From NCBI RefSeq assembly GCF_900105245.1, contig NZ_FNSZ01000001.1:3782001-3846000 (forward strand): a stretch of 64,000 bases of DNA. The letters run 5' to 3'. Shown here piece after piece: positions 35,301-43,477 of the stretch; the stretch's first letter is position 1, and each line of letters begins with the position of its first letter. The translations under genes were made by a program, and so were the position numbers. This stretch comes from Streptomyces sp. 1222.5. Lineage in GTDB: Bacteria; Actinomycetota; Actinomycetes; Streptomycetales; Streptomycetaceae. The notes under the pieces were generated by a model. The model saw nothing but the letters and a program-made list of their open reading frames with translations, was not told the DNA's origin and made no database searches.

Positions 35301-35906
35301 TCAGGTGGTGCGAGCGCCGAGGGCGGGGAGGACCACGGCGTCGATGTACGAGAGGAGGAAGGACTGCGTCGGCGGCTGCTCGTCGATCATCGTGCGGGCG
35401 GCGAACCCACCGATCATCATGTGCATCACGAAGTCGATCGCCGGGTTGTCCGCGCGGACTTCGCCCCGGTCGATCGCGCGCTGGAGCACACGGTGGAACT
35501 CCGCCATCTCCGGCTCGATGAGGTGTTCCCGGAACGCCTTCAGGAGGTCCGGGTTGGAGTGGGTCGCCATGGCCAGGCCCCGCATCAGCGCGGAGTTCTG
35601 TTCCATCTCGCAGTCGTCCGCACGCATGGTGAGCGCGTGCAGATCGCCCTTGAGCGACCCGGTGTCGATGTCGTCGGCGGAGCCGCCGGGCTTGCTGTGC
35701 CGCACCGCCTTCGCCACCAGCTCGGCCTTGCCGCCCCACTGGCGGTAGAGCGTGGCCTTGCTCGATCGCGTACGGGCGGCCACGGCGTCCATGGTGAGGG
35801 CGTCGTAGCCGACTTCCCGGAGCAGGTCGAGCACGGCCTCGTACAACTCGGCCTCGCGCTCGGGCGTGATCCGACTGCGACGCGCCGTTGCGACGACCTC
35901 GGTCAT
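35301..35906 (-). CDS. TetR-family regulator, probable controller of the MMPL exporter
   Basis: 201 residues from ATG 35904-35906, with GGAAGGT upstream. The HTH is in EAVLDLLREVGYDALTMDAV and RTRSSKATLYRQWGGKAELV. The C-terminal half has an AcrR/TetR_C-like ligand domain (AIDFVMHMMIGGFAARTMID). It is on the same strand as and upstream of the exporter (163 nt). A 15-bp palindrome in its own promoter region suggests autorepression. Confidence 0.92.
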   Translation of the reverse strand: MTEVVATARRSRITPEREAELYEAVLDLLREVGYDALTMDAVAARTRSSKATLYRQWGGKAELVAKAVRHSKPGGSADDIDTGSLKGDLHALTMRADDCEMEQNSALMRGLAMATHSNPDLLKAFREHLIEPEMAEFHRVLQRAIDRGEVRADNPAIDFVMHMMIGGFAARTMIDEQPPTQSFLLSYIDAVVLPALGARTT

Positions 35907-35983
35907 GCCTGTCACCTTCCCGCTCCGGAGCCTGACGGCTTCTCGCTTCGTACGACTCCGAAGATACCCCTCCCACAAGCGAA

Positions 35984-35998
35984 ACGAAACCGTTTCGT
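35984..35998. promoter_or_regulatory. 15-bp palindrome in the tetR promoter region, candidate TetR operator
   Basis: ACGAAAC-C-GTTTCGT, perfect around the central base, about 80 bp upstream of tetR. It is a typical TetR-family operator shape. A related CTTCGTACGA element lies at about 35946-35955. Confidence 0.6.
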
Positions 35999-36108
35999 AC
36001 GTGTGGTGGGTCACGCCCACCGGAAACCCCCGAACCGGGCCCGTGCGAAGCGCCCAAACCCCCTGTCCACGAGTTGCCCGGGCCCTTTGCCCGGAAAAGC
36101 ATGGGGAG

Positions 36109-39100
36109 GTGAGCTATCTGCGCTTTCCCCACATCAACGGCGACCTGCTGTGCTTCGTGTCCGAGGACGACCTCTGGCTGGCCCCCCTGGACTCCCCGGG
36201 CCGCGCCTGGCGGCTCACCGCGGACCGCACGAAGTCCGGTCACCCCCGCTTCTCACCCGACGGCAGCCGGATCGCCTTCACGACGTGGCGCAGCCTGGTC
36301 CCGGAGATCCACCTCGTCGCCGTGGACGGCGGTCCCTCACGGCAGCTGACGTACTGGGGCAGCGTCGACACACAGGTCTGTGGCTGGACACCCGAGGACG
36401 ACGAGGGCCACACCGACATCCTGGCCGTCGCCTCCCACGGGGAGCCCTTCTCCTACTTCACCTGGGCCTACAAGGTGCCCACCGACGGCGACCCGGGCGG
36501 GCGCCTGCCCTGGGGCCCGGTCGCCGACATCCAGGTCGCCGACGTCGACGGCGAGCACCTGACCCTGCTGCTCACCGGCACGCCGCCGCACGAACCGGCC
36601 TCCTGGAAGCGCTACCGGGGCGGCGCGACGGGCCGCCTCTGGCTGCACGGACAGCGTCTCCTGCCGGACATCGGCGGCCACCTGGCAAGCCCCATGTTCG
36701 TCGCCGGCCGGATCGCCTTCCTCTCCGACCACGAAGGCGTCGGCAACCTCTACTCCTGCGCCCCGGACGGCACCGACCTGCGCCGCCACACCGACCACGA
36801 CGCCTTCTACGCCCGCAACGCCGCGACCGACGGTACCCGGGTGGTCTACCAGTGCGCGGGCGACCTGTGGCTGGCGGACGACTTCTCCCCGGGCGGCACG
36901 CCGCACCGGCTCGACATCCGGCTCGCCGGAGCGGCCACCGGCCGCCGCCGCTACCAGGTGCCGGCCGCGCAGAACGTGGACGGCATCTCCGTCGACGAGA
37001 CGGGGCGGGCCAGCGCCGTCGTCGTACGCGGCAGCCTGTACTGGCTCACCCACCGCGACGGCCCGGCCCGCACGATCACCGAGACGGCCGGCGTCCGGGT
37101 GCGGCTGCCGGAGATGCTGGGCTCCACCGGGCAGGTGGCCTGTGTGACCGACGCGGAGGGCGAGGACGCCGTCGAGATCGCCCGGCTCCCGCGCGCGTCC
37201 GGCGACCGCCCGACACGCCGGCTGGCCTCCGGCGAGCTGGGCCGGGTCCTGGAGCTGGTCTCCGACCCGCTCGGCGAGCGCCTGGCCATCGCCTCGCACG
37301 ACGGACGCCTGCTCCTGCTGGATGTGCCGGAGGAGGCCGGGGACGAAGCGGGCGAGGGGACCGGGGAGGAAGCGGAGGCCGGTGCGGGCGGCACGGTCGT
37401 CGAGCTGATCCACTCCGGCAACGGGCCCGTGCGCGACCTGGCCTTCTCCCCCGACGGTTCCTGGCTCACCTGGTCCCACCCGGGCATCGGCCGCTCGCTG
37501 CGCATGATCAAGCTGGGCCGGATCAAGGACCGGCTCATCGTCGACGTGACGAACGGCCGCTTCGAGGACGAGAGTCCCGTCTTCACCCGGGACGGCCGCT
37601 ACCTCGCCTTCCTCTCCTGGCGCGGCTTCGACCCCGTGTACGACGTCCACACCGGCGACCTGTCCTTCCCGCTCGGCTGCCGCCCCTACCTCGTCCCGCT
37701 GTCCTCGGCGACCCCGTCCCCCTTCGCCCTGAACCCGGAGGGCCGCCCGGCCGCCGGCGGCCTGGACCCGCTGGAGGAGGAGGAGACCGGTGAGGGCGGC
37801 ACGGTCACCGTCGAGGTGGAGGGCCTGCCGAGCAGGGTCACGCCGTTCCCGGTCATCGCCTCCAAGTACTCCGCGCTGTACCCGGTCGCCGGCGGCGGAC
37901 TCGTCTGGCTGCGCTGGCCGATCTCCGGCGCGCTCGGCGAGACCTTCGCCAGCCCCGACGACACCACCGGACGCCCGACCCTGGAGTACTTCAACATCAC
38001 CAAGGCCAAGAAGTCCGAACTCGTAGGCCACCTGGACTGGTTCGCGGTCAGCGGCGACGGCACCCGGCTGGTCGTCGTCGACGAGGGCGACCTGCGGGCC
38101 GTGCCGTCGACCGAGCCCGGCGACGGCGACACGACCGTCTGGATCGACCTGCGCCGCATCCTGCACGAGGTCGATCCGGCCGCCGAGTGGCGGCAGTCGT
38201 ACGCGGAGGCCGGTCGCCTCATCCGCGCCTACTACTGGGACCCGGGCATGTGCGGCATCGACTGGGACGCGGTGCTCGCCCAGTACCGGCCGCTGGTGGA
38301 CCGCGTCGACTCCCCCGACGAGTTCGCCGACCTGATGCGCGAGGTCCTCGGCGAACTGGGCACCTCCCACGCCTACGTCACCGCCGCCCGCCGCAACGAG
38401 GGGCCGCCCCACTACCAGCGCTGGCAGGGCCTGCTCGGCGCCAACTTCGTCCGCCGCGACGGCCATTGGACGGTCAAGCGCATCCTGCCCGGCGAGTCCT
38501 CCGACTCCAAGGCACGCTCACCGCTGGCCGGCACGGGCATCCGCGAGGGCGCCGTCCTCACCCATGTCGACGGCCGCCCGGTCGACCCGGTCACCGGCCC
38601 CTACCCCCTGCTCGCGGGCTCGGGCGGTACGACCGTGGAACTGACGTTCACGCCGGCCGAAGGCGGGACCGCCCGCCCCCGACGGGTCGCCGTCGTCCCG
38701 CTCGTCGACGAACGCCCCCTGCGCTACCAGGACTGGGTGGCCAAACGCCGCGCGGTCGTGCGCGAGTTGAGCGGCGGCCGATGCGGCTACCTGCACATCC
38801 CCGACATGGGCGGCTCCGGCTGGGCACAGTTCAACCGCGACCTGCGCATGGAGGTGTCCCGGCCCGCGCTGATCGTGGACGTGCGCGGCAACGCGGGCGG
38901 CCACATCAGCGAGCTGGTCATCGAGAAGCTGACCCGCACGATCCTGGGCTGGGACCTGACCCGGAACGCCCAGCCGGTGTCCTACACCTCCAACGCGCCC
39001 CGTGGCCCGGTGGTCGCCCTCGCCGACGAGGCGACCTCCTCGGACGGCGACATGATCACCGCCGCCGTCAAACTCCTCGGGCTCGGCCCGGTCGTCGGCC

Positions 39101-39405
39101 AGCGCACCTGGGGCGGCGTGGTCGGCATGACGGGCCGGCACCGGCTCGGCGACGGCACGGTCATCACCGTGCCGATGAACGCGGCCTGGTTCGACGCCTA
39201 CGGCTGGTCCGTGGAGAACCACGGCGTCGCCCCCGACCTGGAGGTCCTGCGCACCCCGCTGGACTGGGCCGAGGGCAGGCACGCCCAGCTCGACGACGCC
39301 GTCCGACTCGCCCTGGAACTCCTGGAGACCAACCCGCCGGCCGTCCCGCCCGACTACAGCGACGTCCCGGACCGCTCCCGCCCGAAACTCCCCCCGAGGC
39401 AGTAG
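36109..39405 (+). CDS. tricorn protease homologue (S41 family)
   Basis: 1098-residue cytosolic giant peptidase that trims oligopeptides, for example those released by the proteasome. Order: an N-terminal six-bladed TolB-like propeller (SPDGSRIAF, SDHEGVGNLYS), a second propeller (AFSPDGSWLTW, TRDGRYLAFLSW), C1 helices, PDZ (residues about 790-860) and the C-terminal S41 core. All residues corresponding to the Thermoplasma tricorn active site are present: Ser753-His754 (ELGTSHAYV), Ser978-Asp979 (EATSSDGDMI) and Glu1036 (WSVENHGVAPD). An acidic insertion EEAGDEAGEGTGEEAEAGAG lies in the second propeller. The GTG start at 36109 follows GGAAAAG. No signal peptide. Confidence 0.92.
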   Translation: MSYLRFPHINGDLLCFVSEDDLWLAPLDSPGRAWRLTADRTKSGHPRFSPDGSRIAFTTWRSLVPEIHLVAVDGGPSRQLTYWGSVDTQVCGWTPEDDEGHTDILAVASHGEPFSYFTWAYKVPTDGDPGGRLPWGPVADIQVADVDGEHLTLLLTGTPPHEPASWKRYRGGATGRLWLHGQRLLPDIGGHLASPMFVAGRIAFLSDHEGVGNLYSCAPDGTDLRRHTDHDAFYARNAATDGTRVVYQCAGDLWLADDFSPGGTPHRLDIRLAGAATGRRRYQVPAAQNVDGISVDETGRASAVVVRGSLYWLTHRDGPARTITETAGVRVRLPEMLGSTGQVACVTDAEGEDAVEIARLPRASGDRPTRRLASGELGRVLELVSDPLGERLAIASHDGRLLLLDVPEEAGDEAGEGTGEEAEAGAGGTVVELIHSGNGPVRDLAFSPDGSWLTWSHPGIGRSLRMIKLGRIKDRLIVDVTNGRFEDESPVFTRDGRYLAFLSWRGFDPVYDVHTGDLSFPLGCRPYLVPLSSATPSPFALNPEGRPAAGGLDPLEEEETGEGGTVTVEVEGLPSRVTPFPVIASKYSALYPVAGGGLVWLRWPISGALGETFASPDDTTGRPTLEYFNITKAKKSELVGHLDWFAVSGDGTRLVVVDEGDLRAVPSTEPGDGDTTVWIDLRRILHEVDPAAEWRQSYAEAGRLIRAYYWDPGMCGIDWDAVLAQYRPLVDRVDSPDEFADLMREVLGELGTSHAYVTAARRNEGPPHYQRWQGLLGANFVRRDGHWTVKRILPGESSDSKARSPLAGTGIREGAVLTHVDGRPVDPVTGPYPLLAGSGGTTVELTFTPAEGGTARPRRVAVVPLVDERPLRYQDWVAKRRAVVRELSGGRCGYLHIPDMGGSGWAQFNRDLRMEVSRPALIVDVRGNAGGHISELVIEKLTRTILGWDLTRNAQPVSYTSNAPRGPVVALADEATSSDGDMITAAVKLLGLGPVVGQRTWGGVVGMTGRHRLGDGTVITVPMNAAWFDAYGWSVENHGVAPDLEVLRTPLDWAEGRHAQLDDAVRLALELLETNPPAVPPDYSDVPDRSRPKLPPRQ

Positions 39406-39482
39406 GGGGCGCTCCGAAGGGACGCGGGGAACCGCGCGACAGGCCCCCACGGACCGGCACCCGCACAACACCCCCGCACCGC

Positions 39483-39512
39483 CTGCGCCCATGACCGCGG
39501 ACATGGGCGCAG
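39483..39512. terminator. first of two tandem hairpins after the tricorn gene
   Basis: CTGCGCCCATG (39483-39493) pairs with CATGGGCGCAG (39502-39512), 8-nt loop. It lies between convergent genes. Confidence 0.65.
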
Positions 39513-39538
39513 GGCACCCCTCACCAGGAGGGGTGCCC
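39512..39538. terminator. second tandem hairpin between convergent genes
   Basis: GGGCACCCCTC (39512-39522) pairs with GAGGGGTGCCC (39528-39538), 5-nt loop. It is back to back with the preceding hairpin and just beyond the stop of the leftward small gene, so it can act in both directions. Confidence 0.75.
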
Positions 39539-39569
39539 CACGTCGTACGGCCAAGGCCGAGCGCAGCGG

Positions 39570-39842
39570 CTACGCGTCGTAGTCGCGGTCGAAGCGGTCG
39601 TCCATCTCCCGCTCCGTCTCGTCGGTGTCGCGCATGTTCTGGCGACCACGCTCGGACTGCGGCTGCTGGCCACCGCGCTGCGGCTGGTGCTGGCCGCCAC
39701 GCTCACCGCGCTGGGGCTGCTGGCCACCGCGCTGCGGCTGCTGCGTGCCGCGCTCGGCGCGCTCGCGGCCCTGGCCCGCCTTGTCCTTGGCCTGGTTCTG
39801 CCGCTCGTTGGCCTTGTCCTGCATCTGGTCCTTCATACCCAT
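39570..39842 (-). CDS. small Gln/Arg-rich disordered protein
   Basis: 90 residues. The N-terminus MGMKDQMQDKANERQNQAKD (20 residues) is a charged helix-like stretch reminiscent of CsbD-type stress proteins. The middle has repeats of the form QQPQRGG and GGQHQPQRGG. The C-terminus is acidic (DETEREMDDRFDRDYDA). GGAG lies nine bases ahead of the ATG, and a second ATG two codons on is possible. No family recognised with confidence. Predicted to be disordered and soluble. The regular base composition and SD argue for a real gene. Confidence 0.7.
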   Translation of the reverse strand: MGMKDQMQDKANERQNQAKDKAGQGRERAERGTQQPQRGGQQPQRGERGGQHQPQRGGQQPQSERGRQNMRDTDETEREMDDRFDRDYDA

Positions 39843-39879
39843 GTGGGTTCACTCCTGTGGTGAGTGAGGGTGGGGAGTC

Positions 39880-39896
39880 GGCCCCTCGGTGGGGCC
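39880..39896 (-). terminator. terminator of the BVMO/hydrolase/SDR operon
   Basis: GGCCCC (39880-39885) pairs with GGGGCC (39891-39896) around a 5-nt loop, about 40 nt after the leftward SDR stop. Confidence 0.55.
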
Positions 39897-39936
39897 TCGA
39901 CCAGATTCACACGGGCGAACACGCAACGCATGTCGA

Positions 39937-40821
39937 TCAGTTACGGTGCGTAGCGCGGGCTGCCTCGTCGGCCTCCCCACCTGCGCCGACGAGTCCCGAG
40001 CGCATCCCCTGGAGCCGGGGCGCGAACCGCTTCATCTCGCGCTGGCCGACGGTCCCGATGAGCGCCGGCAGGTAGCCGCGCACGCCCTGCATGCCCCGCA
40101 GCCACCACTGCCCGTACACGTGCGCCGAGCGCCGCTCGATACCCGCGACCAGCCGGTCCACGGCGGGGCCCAGCGGATAGGTCTTGTTCGACGGCCACGG
40201 CAGCCGCCGGCGCAGTTCACGCATGACGTCGTCCTGGTCGGCGCCGCGCACCATGTCGGTGTCGGTCCAGGACAGGTAGCCGACCCCGACCCGCACGCCC
40301 TGGTAGCCGACCTCGGCGCGCAGGCTGTGCGCGTACGCCTCCACACCCGACTTCGACGCGCAGTACGCCGTCATCATCGGCGCCGGGGTGATCGCGGCGA
40401 GGGAGGCGATCTGGAGCAGGTAGCCGCGGCTCTCGACGAGCACCGGCAGGAACGCGCGGGCGGTCACCGCCGAACCGATCAGGTTCACCTCGATCACGCG
40501 CCGCCACGCCTGCGGATCGGAGTCGACGAACGGACCGCCCGTCGCCACACCGGCGTTGGCGACCACGATGTCGACCTTGCCGAACCGCTCCTTCACCTCC
40601 CCCGCGACCCGGCTCATGGCCTCGTGGTCGGTGACGTCGGCGTACCAGTACGCGCTCTCGCTGTGCAGCCGTCCGGAGACCTCCTTGAGCGCCTCCTCCT
40701 CCAGCCCGACCAGTGCCACCTTCGCACCGCGCGCGGAGAGCTTGCGTGCCAGCAGCTCTCCGACGCCGCGCGCCGCTCCGGTGACGACCGCGACCTGCCC
40801 CTCGAGGCTAGCCCTGCTCAT
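39937..40821 (-). CDS. short-chain dehydrogenase/reductase
   Basis: 294-residue classical SDR with a C-terminal extension. The cofactor motif TGAARGVGELLARKL lies at residues 14-28, NAG in DIVVANAGVATGG, the catalytic Ser in LLQIASLAAITP and the YxxxK motif in TAYCASKSGVEAY. The C-terminal half contains hydrophobic stretches that might associate with membrane. The ATG overlaps the stop of the hydrolase gene by four bases (ATGA). It is third and last gene of the BVMO operon, likely interconverting an alcohol and ketone in the same pathway. Confidence 0.92.
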   Translation of the reverse strand: MSRASLEGQVAVVTGAARGVGELLARKLSARGAKVALVGLEEEALKEVSGRLHSESAYWYADVTDHEAMSRVAGEVKERFGKVDIVVANAGVATGGPFVDSDPQAWRRVIEVNLIGSAVTARAFLPVLVESRGYLLQIASLAAITPAPMMTAYCASKSGVEAYAHSLRAEVGYQGVRVGVGYLSWTDTDMVRGADQDDVMRELRRRLPWPSNKTYPLGPAVDRLVAGIERRSAHVYGQWWLRGMQGVRGYLPALIGTVGQREMKRFAPRLQGMRSGLVGAGGEADEAARATHRN

Positions 40822-41771
40822 GCGCCCTCCTTGATCTGCTCAGGGGTGGAACCGTGCTCCGGGGCCGCCCCCTTGACGTACGTGGTGACGAGCTCCCGCA
40901 TTCTGCCGCCGACCAGCTCGGGAGCCTCGATCGGAGTCATGTGGCCGACGCCGGGCAGATCGGTGAGACCGACGCAGTTCGGCAGCGCGGCGACCAGGGC
41001 GCGGGCGTGCACGGGAGGCGTGAGCCGGTCGGACGCGCCGTGCAGCACCGCGGTGGGCGCGTGCAACTCCCGTACGCCGTGGTCGAGATCGAGCGCCTCC
41101 AGGACGGCCGCCCAGGCGTGGCGCGCGGCCCGCGGGCAGGCGTGCACGATCCGCGCGCACGCCTCGACCATGTGCGGAGCCGAACCGGCGCCCATGGTCG
41201 CGTACTTGAGGATGCTCTTGGCGACCGGCGTGACCGGACCCAGCGGCGCGCGCGAACCGAGGACGCGCCCGGTCAGCCAGGTGCGGGCCCGCCCGGCGCG
41301 CCACGGCACCACGCGGGCCTCCGCGACCAACCGCGAACTGCCGGTGCTGCACAGCAGGACGGCGGCGGCGTGCTCCCGGAAGCGGGGGCGCGTGGCGGCG
41401 GCCATGACGGTCATGCCGCCCATGGAATGGCCGGCGATCAGGGCCTTCTCGCCGGGCGCGAGGGTCGCTTCGAGCACCGCTTCCAGGTCGTCGGCCAGCG
41501 CCTCGGTGGTGCAGGCGGGGCTCGCGGGACTGCGCCCGTGCCCCCGCTGGTCGTAAGTGATCACCCGGTGGTCGGCGGAGAGGTCCCGCACCTGCGCGGC
41601 CCAGAAGGCGGTGGAGCAGGTCCAGCCGTGCGCGAGGACGACCGCGGGGGCGTCGTCGGGTCCGTGCACCTCGACGTGCAGCCGCGCGCCGTCGGCGGAG
41701 ACGACGGCGAGCGAACGGGAGGGGACGGGCGGGGCGTACGGACCGGAGGTCACGTGGGCGAGGCGGCTCAT
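40818..41771 (-). CDS. alpha/beta hydrolase
   Basis: 317 residues. The oxyanion-hole motif is AHGWTCSTAFWAAQV, the nucleophile elbow GHSMGGM (IAGHSMGGMTVMAAAT), the acid residue Asp in LHGASDRLTPPVHA and the His in GVGHMTPIEAPE. It is coupled on both sides: its ATG overlaps the BVMO stop (ATGA) and its stop overlaps the SDR start (ATGA). In this context it would be expected to cleave the ester or lactone made by the monooxygenase. Confidence 0.92.
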   Translation of the reverse strand: MSRLAHVTSGPYAPPVPSRSLAVVSADGARLHVEVHGPDDAPAVVLAHGWTCSTAFWAAQVRDLSADHRVITYDQRGHGRSPASPACTTEALADDLEAVLEATLAPGEKALIAGHSMGGMTVMAAATRPRFREHAAAVLLCSTGSSRLVAEARVVPWRAGRARTWLTGRVLGSRAPLGPVTPVAKSILKYATMGAGSAPHMVEACARIVHACPRAARHAWAAVLEALDLDHGVRELHAPTAVLHGASDRLTPPVHARALVAALPNCVGLTDLPGVGHMTPIEAPELVGGRMRELVTTYVKGAAPEHGSTPEQIKEGA

Positions 41772-43345
41772 GCGGCGCTCTCGCTCTTCTCCGTGGCGGC
41801 CCGCGCCTTCTTCACGGATGCCGGCCGCTGTTCCTCGTCCGCCCTCTGCTTCCCGGCGGGCCTCTGCTTCCCGGCGGGTGTGCGCAGGACCTCGTACTCC
41901 GCGAGGTCCACCCGCCGGGTCGCGCGCCGGAACTCGGTGGTCGTACCCGGCCAGATGGTGGTGTTGCGGCCGCTCGGGTCCAGGTACCAGCTGGTGCAGC
42001 CGCCGGTGTTCCACACGGTCCGCTTCATGCGCTCCTGGACCTTGTCGTTCCAGGCGTCGACGGCGGCGGGCCGCGCGTCGAGGGCGGTACGGCCGCCGAG
42101 CACGTCGAGCTGGCGCAGGTAGTCGGCCATGTAGTTCAGCTGCGACTCGATCATGAGGATCATGGAGGAGTTCCCGAGGCCGGTGTTGGGCCCGATGATC
42201 GTCATCCAGTTCGGGAAGCCCGCGGCCGAGGCTCCGCGCAGCGCCTGCATGCCGCCCTTCCAGGACTCGGCGAGCGTGACACCGTCCGCGCCGAGAACCC
42301 GCTCGGCGATGGGCATGTCCGTGACGTGGAAGCCCGTACCGAAGACGATCGCGTCGACCTCGGTCTCGGTGCCGTCGGCCGCGACGACGGTCGAACCGCG
42401 GACCTCGGCGAGCCCGGACGCGACGACGTCCACGTTGGGCCGGGCGAGCGCCGGGTAGTACGTGTTGGACAGCAGGATCCGCTTGCAGCCGATGCGGTAG
42501 TCCGGGGTCAGCTTGGCGCGCAGGGCCGGGTCCTTGACGGCGCGGGCCATGTTCCGCTTGGCGAGGCGCTCGACGAGGCCGAGTTCCTCGGGGTGCTTGG
42601 TGAACGCCTGGACCTGCAGCTCCCTGATGCCCCACAGCACCCCGCGGCGCAGCTGGGTGGTGAAGGGGACCGCCCGGTGCAGCAGGCGCTCCGCGCCGGT
42701 GATGGGGCGGTCGAGGCGGGGCATCACCCAGGGCGGGGTGCGCTGGAAGAGGGTGAGCCGGCCGACCTGCGGCTGGATGGCCGGCACGATCTGGATCGCG
42801 GAGGCGCCGGTGCCCACCATGGCGACGCGCTTGCCGCGCAGGTCGTAGTCGTGGTCCCAGCGTGCGGAGTGGAAGACCTTGCCGGGGAAGGACTCAAGAC
42901 CGGGGATGCCCGGGATCTTCGGGTCGGACAGCGGCCCGGTGGCGGAGACGACGACATCGGCGGTCAGGGTGCCGCGCGCGGTCTCGATCACCCAGCGCAG
43001 GTTCTCGGCGTCCCAGGTCATCAGCTCGACCTCGGAGCCGAGGCGCAGGTGCGGGCGCAGGCCGAAGAGGTCGGTGACGTGCTCCAGGTAGGCGCGGATG
43101 TGCCGCTGGCCGGAGAAGGTGCGCGGCCACTCGGGGTTGGGCGCGAACGAGAACGAGTACAGGTGGGAGGGCACGTCGCAGGCGCACCCGGGGTAGCTGT
43201 TGTCCCGCCAGGTGCCGCCGACCTCGTCGGCCCGCTCCAGGACGACGAAGTCGGTGATCCCCTCGCGGCGCAGCCGCACGGCGGCCCCCAGACCGCCGAA
43301 GCCGGACCCGATCACCGCCACCCGTACATGCTCGTGCTCGGTCAT
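41768..43345 (-). CDS. flavin monooxygenase with Baeyer-Villiger fingerprint
   Basis: 525-residue FAD/NADPH monooxygenase. The FAD motif is VIGSGFGGLGAAVRL (residues 11-25), then DEVGGTWRDNSYPGCACDVP and the type I BVMO fingerprint F153-x-G-x3-H159-x3-W163-D164 (FPGKVFHSARWD). A second dinucleotide motif GTGASAIQI follows. The enzyme should convert a ketone to an ester or lactone. The C-terminal 40 residues are Lys/Arg/Glu-rich and variable. The ATG at 43343-43345 has GGAGG ten bases upstream. First gene of an overlapping three-gene operon, divergent from a merR-type gene. Physiological substrate unknown. Confidence 0.93.
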   Translation of the reverse strand: MTEHEHVRVAVIGSGFGGLGAAVRLRREGITDFVVLERADEVGGTWRDNSYPGCACDVPSHLYSFSFAPNPEWPRTFSGQRHIRAYLEHVTDLFGLRPHLRLGSEVELMTWDAENLRWVIETARGTLTADVVVSATGPLSDPKIPGIPGLESFPGKVFHSARWDHDYDLRGKRVAMVGTGASAIQIVPAIQPQVGRLTLFQRTPPWVMPRLDRPITGAERLLHRAVPFTTQLRRGVLWGIRELQVQAFTKHPEELGLVERLAKRNMARAVKDPALRAKLTPDYRIGCKRILLSNTYYPALARPNVDVVASGLAEVRGSTVVAADGTETEVDAIVFGTGFHVTDMPIAERVLGADGVTLAESWKGGMQALRGASAAGFPNWMTIIGPNTGLGNSSMILMIESQLNYMADYLRQLDVLGGRTALDARPAAVDAWNDKVQERMKRTVWNTGGCTSWYLDPSGRNTTIWPGTTTEFRRATRRVDLAEYEVLRTPAGKQRPAGKQRADEEQRPASVKKARAATEKSESAA

Positions 43346-43376
43346 CCCGGAGCCTCCACGCATCACCTTGGACCCT

Positions 43377-43392
43377 GCCAGTGAACACTGGC
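43377..43392. promoter_or_regulatory. 16-bp palindrome upstream of the BVMO gene
   Basis: GCCAGTG-AA-CACTGGC, perfect 7+2+7 inverted repeat, 32 bp upstream of the BVMO ATG, placed to overlap its promoter or leader. Confidence 0.6.
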
Positions 43393-43417
43393 GCAATGGG
43401 ACTGTAGAGCAGCTCCG

Positions 43418-43460
43418 TACCGAGCGGTAGGGGGCGCGGGAAGGAAAGTTACCGGCGGTA
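43418..43460. promoter_or_regulatory. two TACCG/CGGTA dyads, candidate MerR operators
   Basis: TACCG-AG-CGGTA at 43418-43429 and TACCG-G-CGGTA at 43450-43460, 32 bp apart, between the divergent BVMO and merR genes. Both share the same half-site. This is unlike the 16-bp palindrome nearer the BVMO gene, so two different regulators, or two binding modes, are possible. Confidence 0.55.
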
Positions 43461-43477
43461 CAACATAGGCTTCGGGG

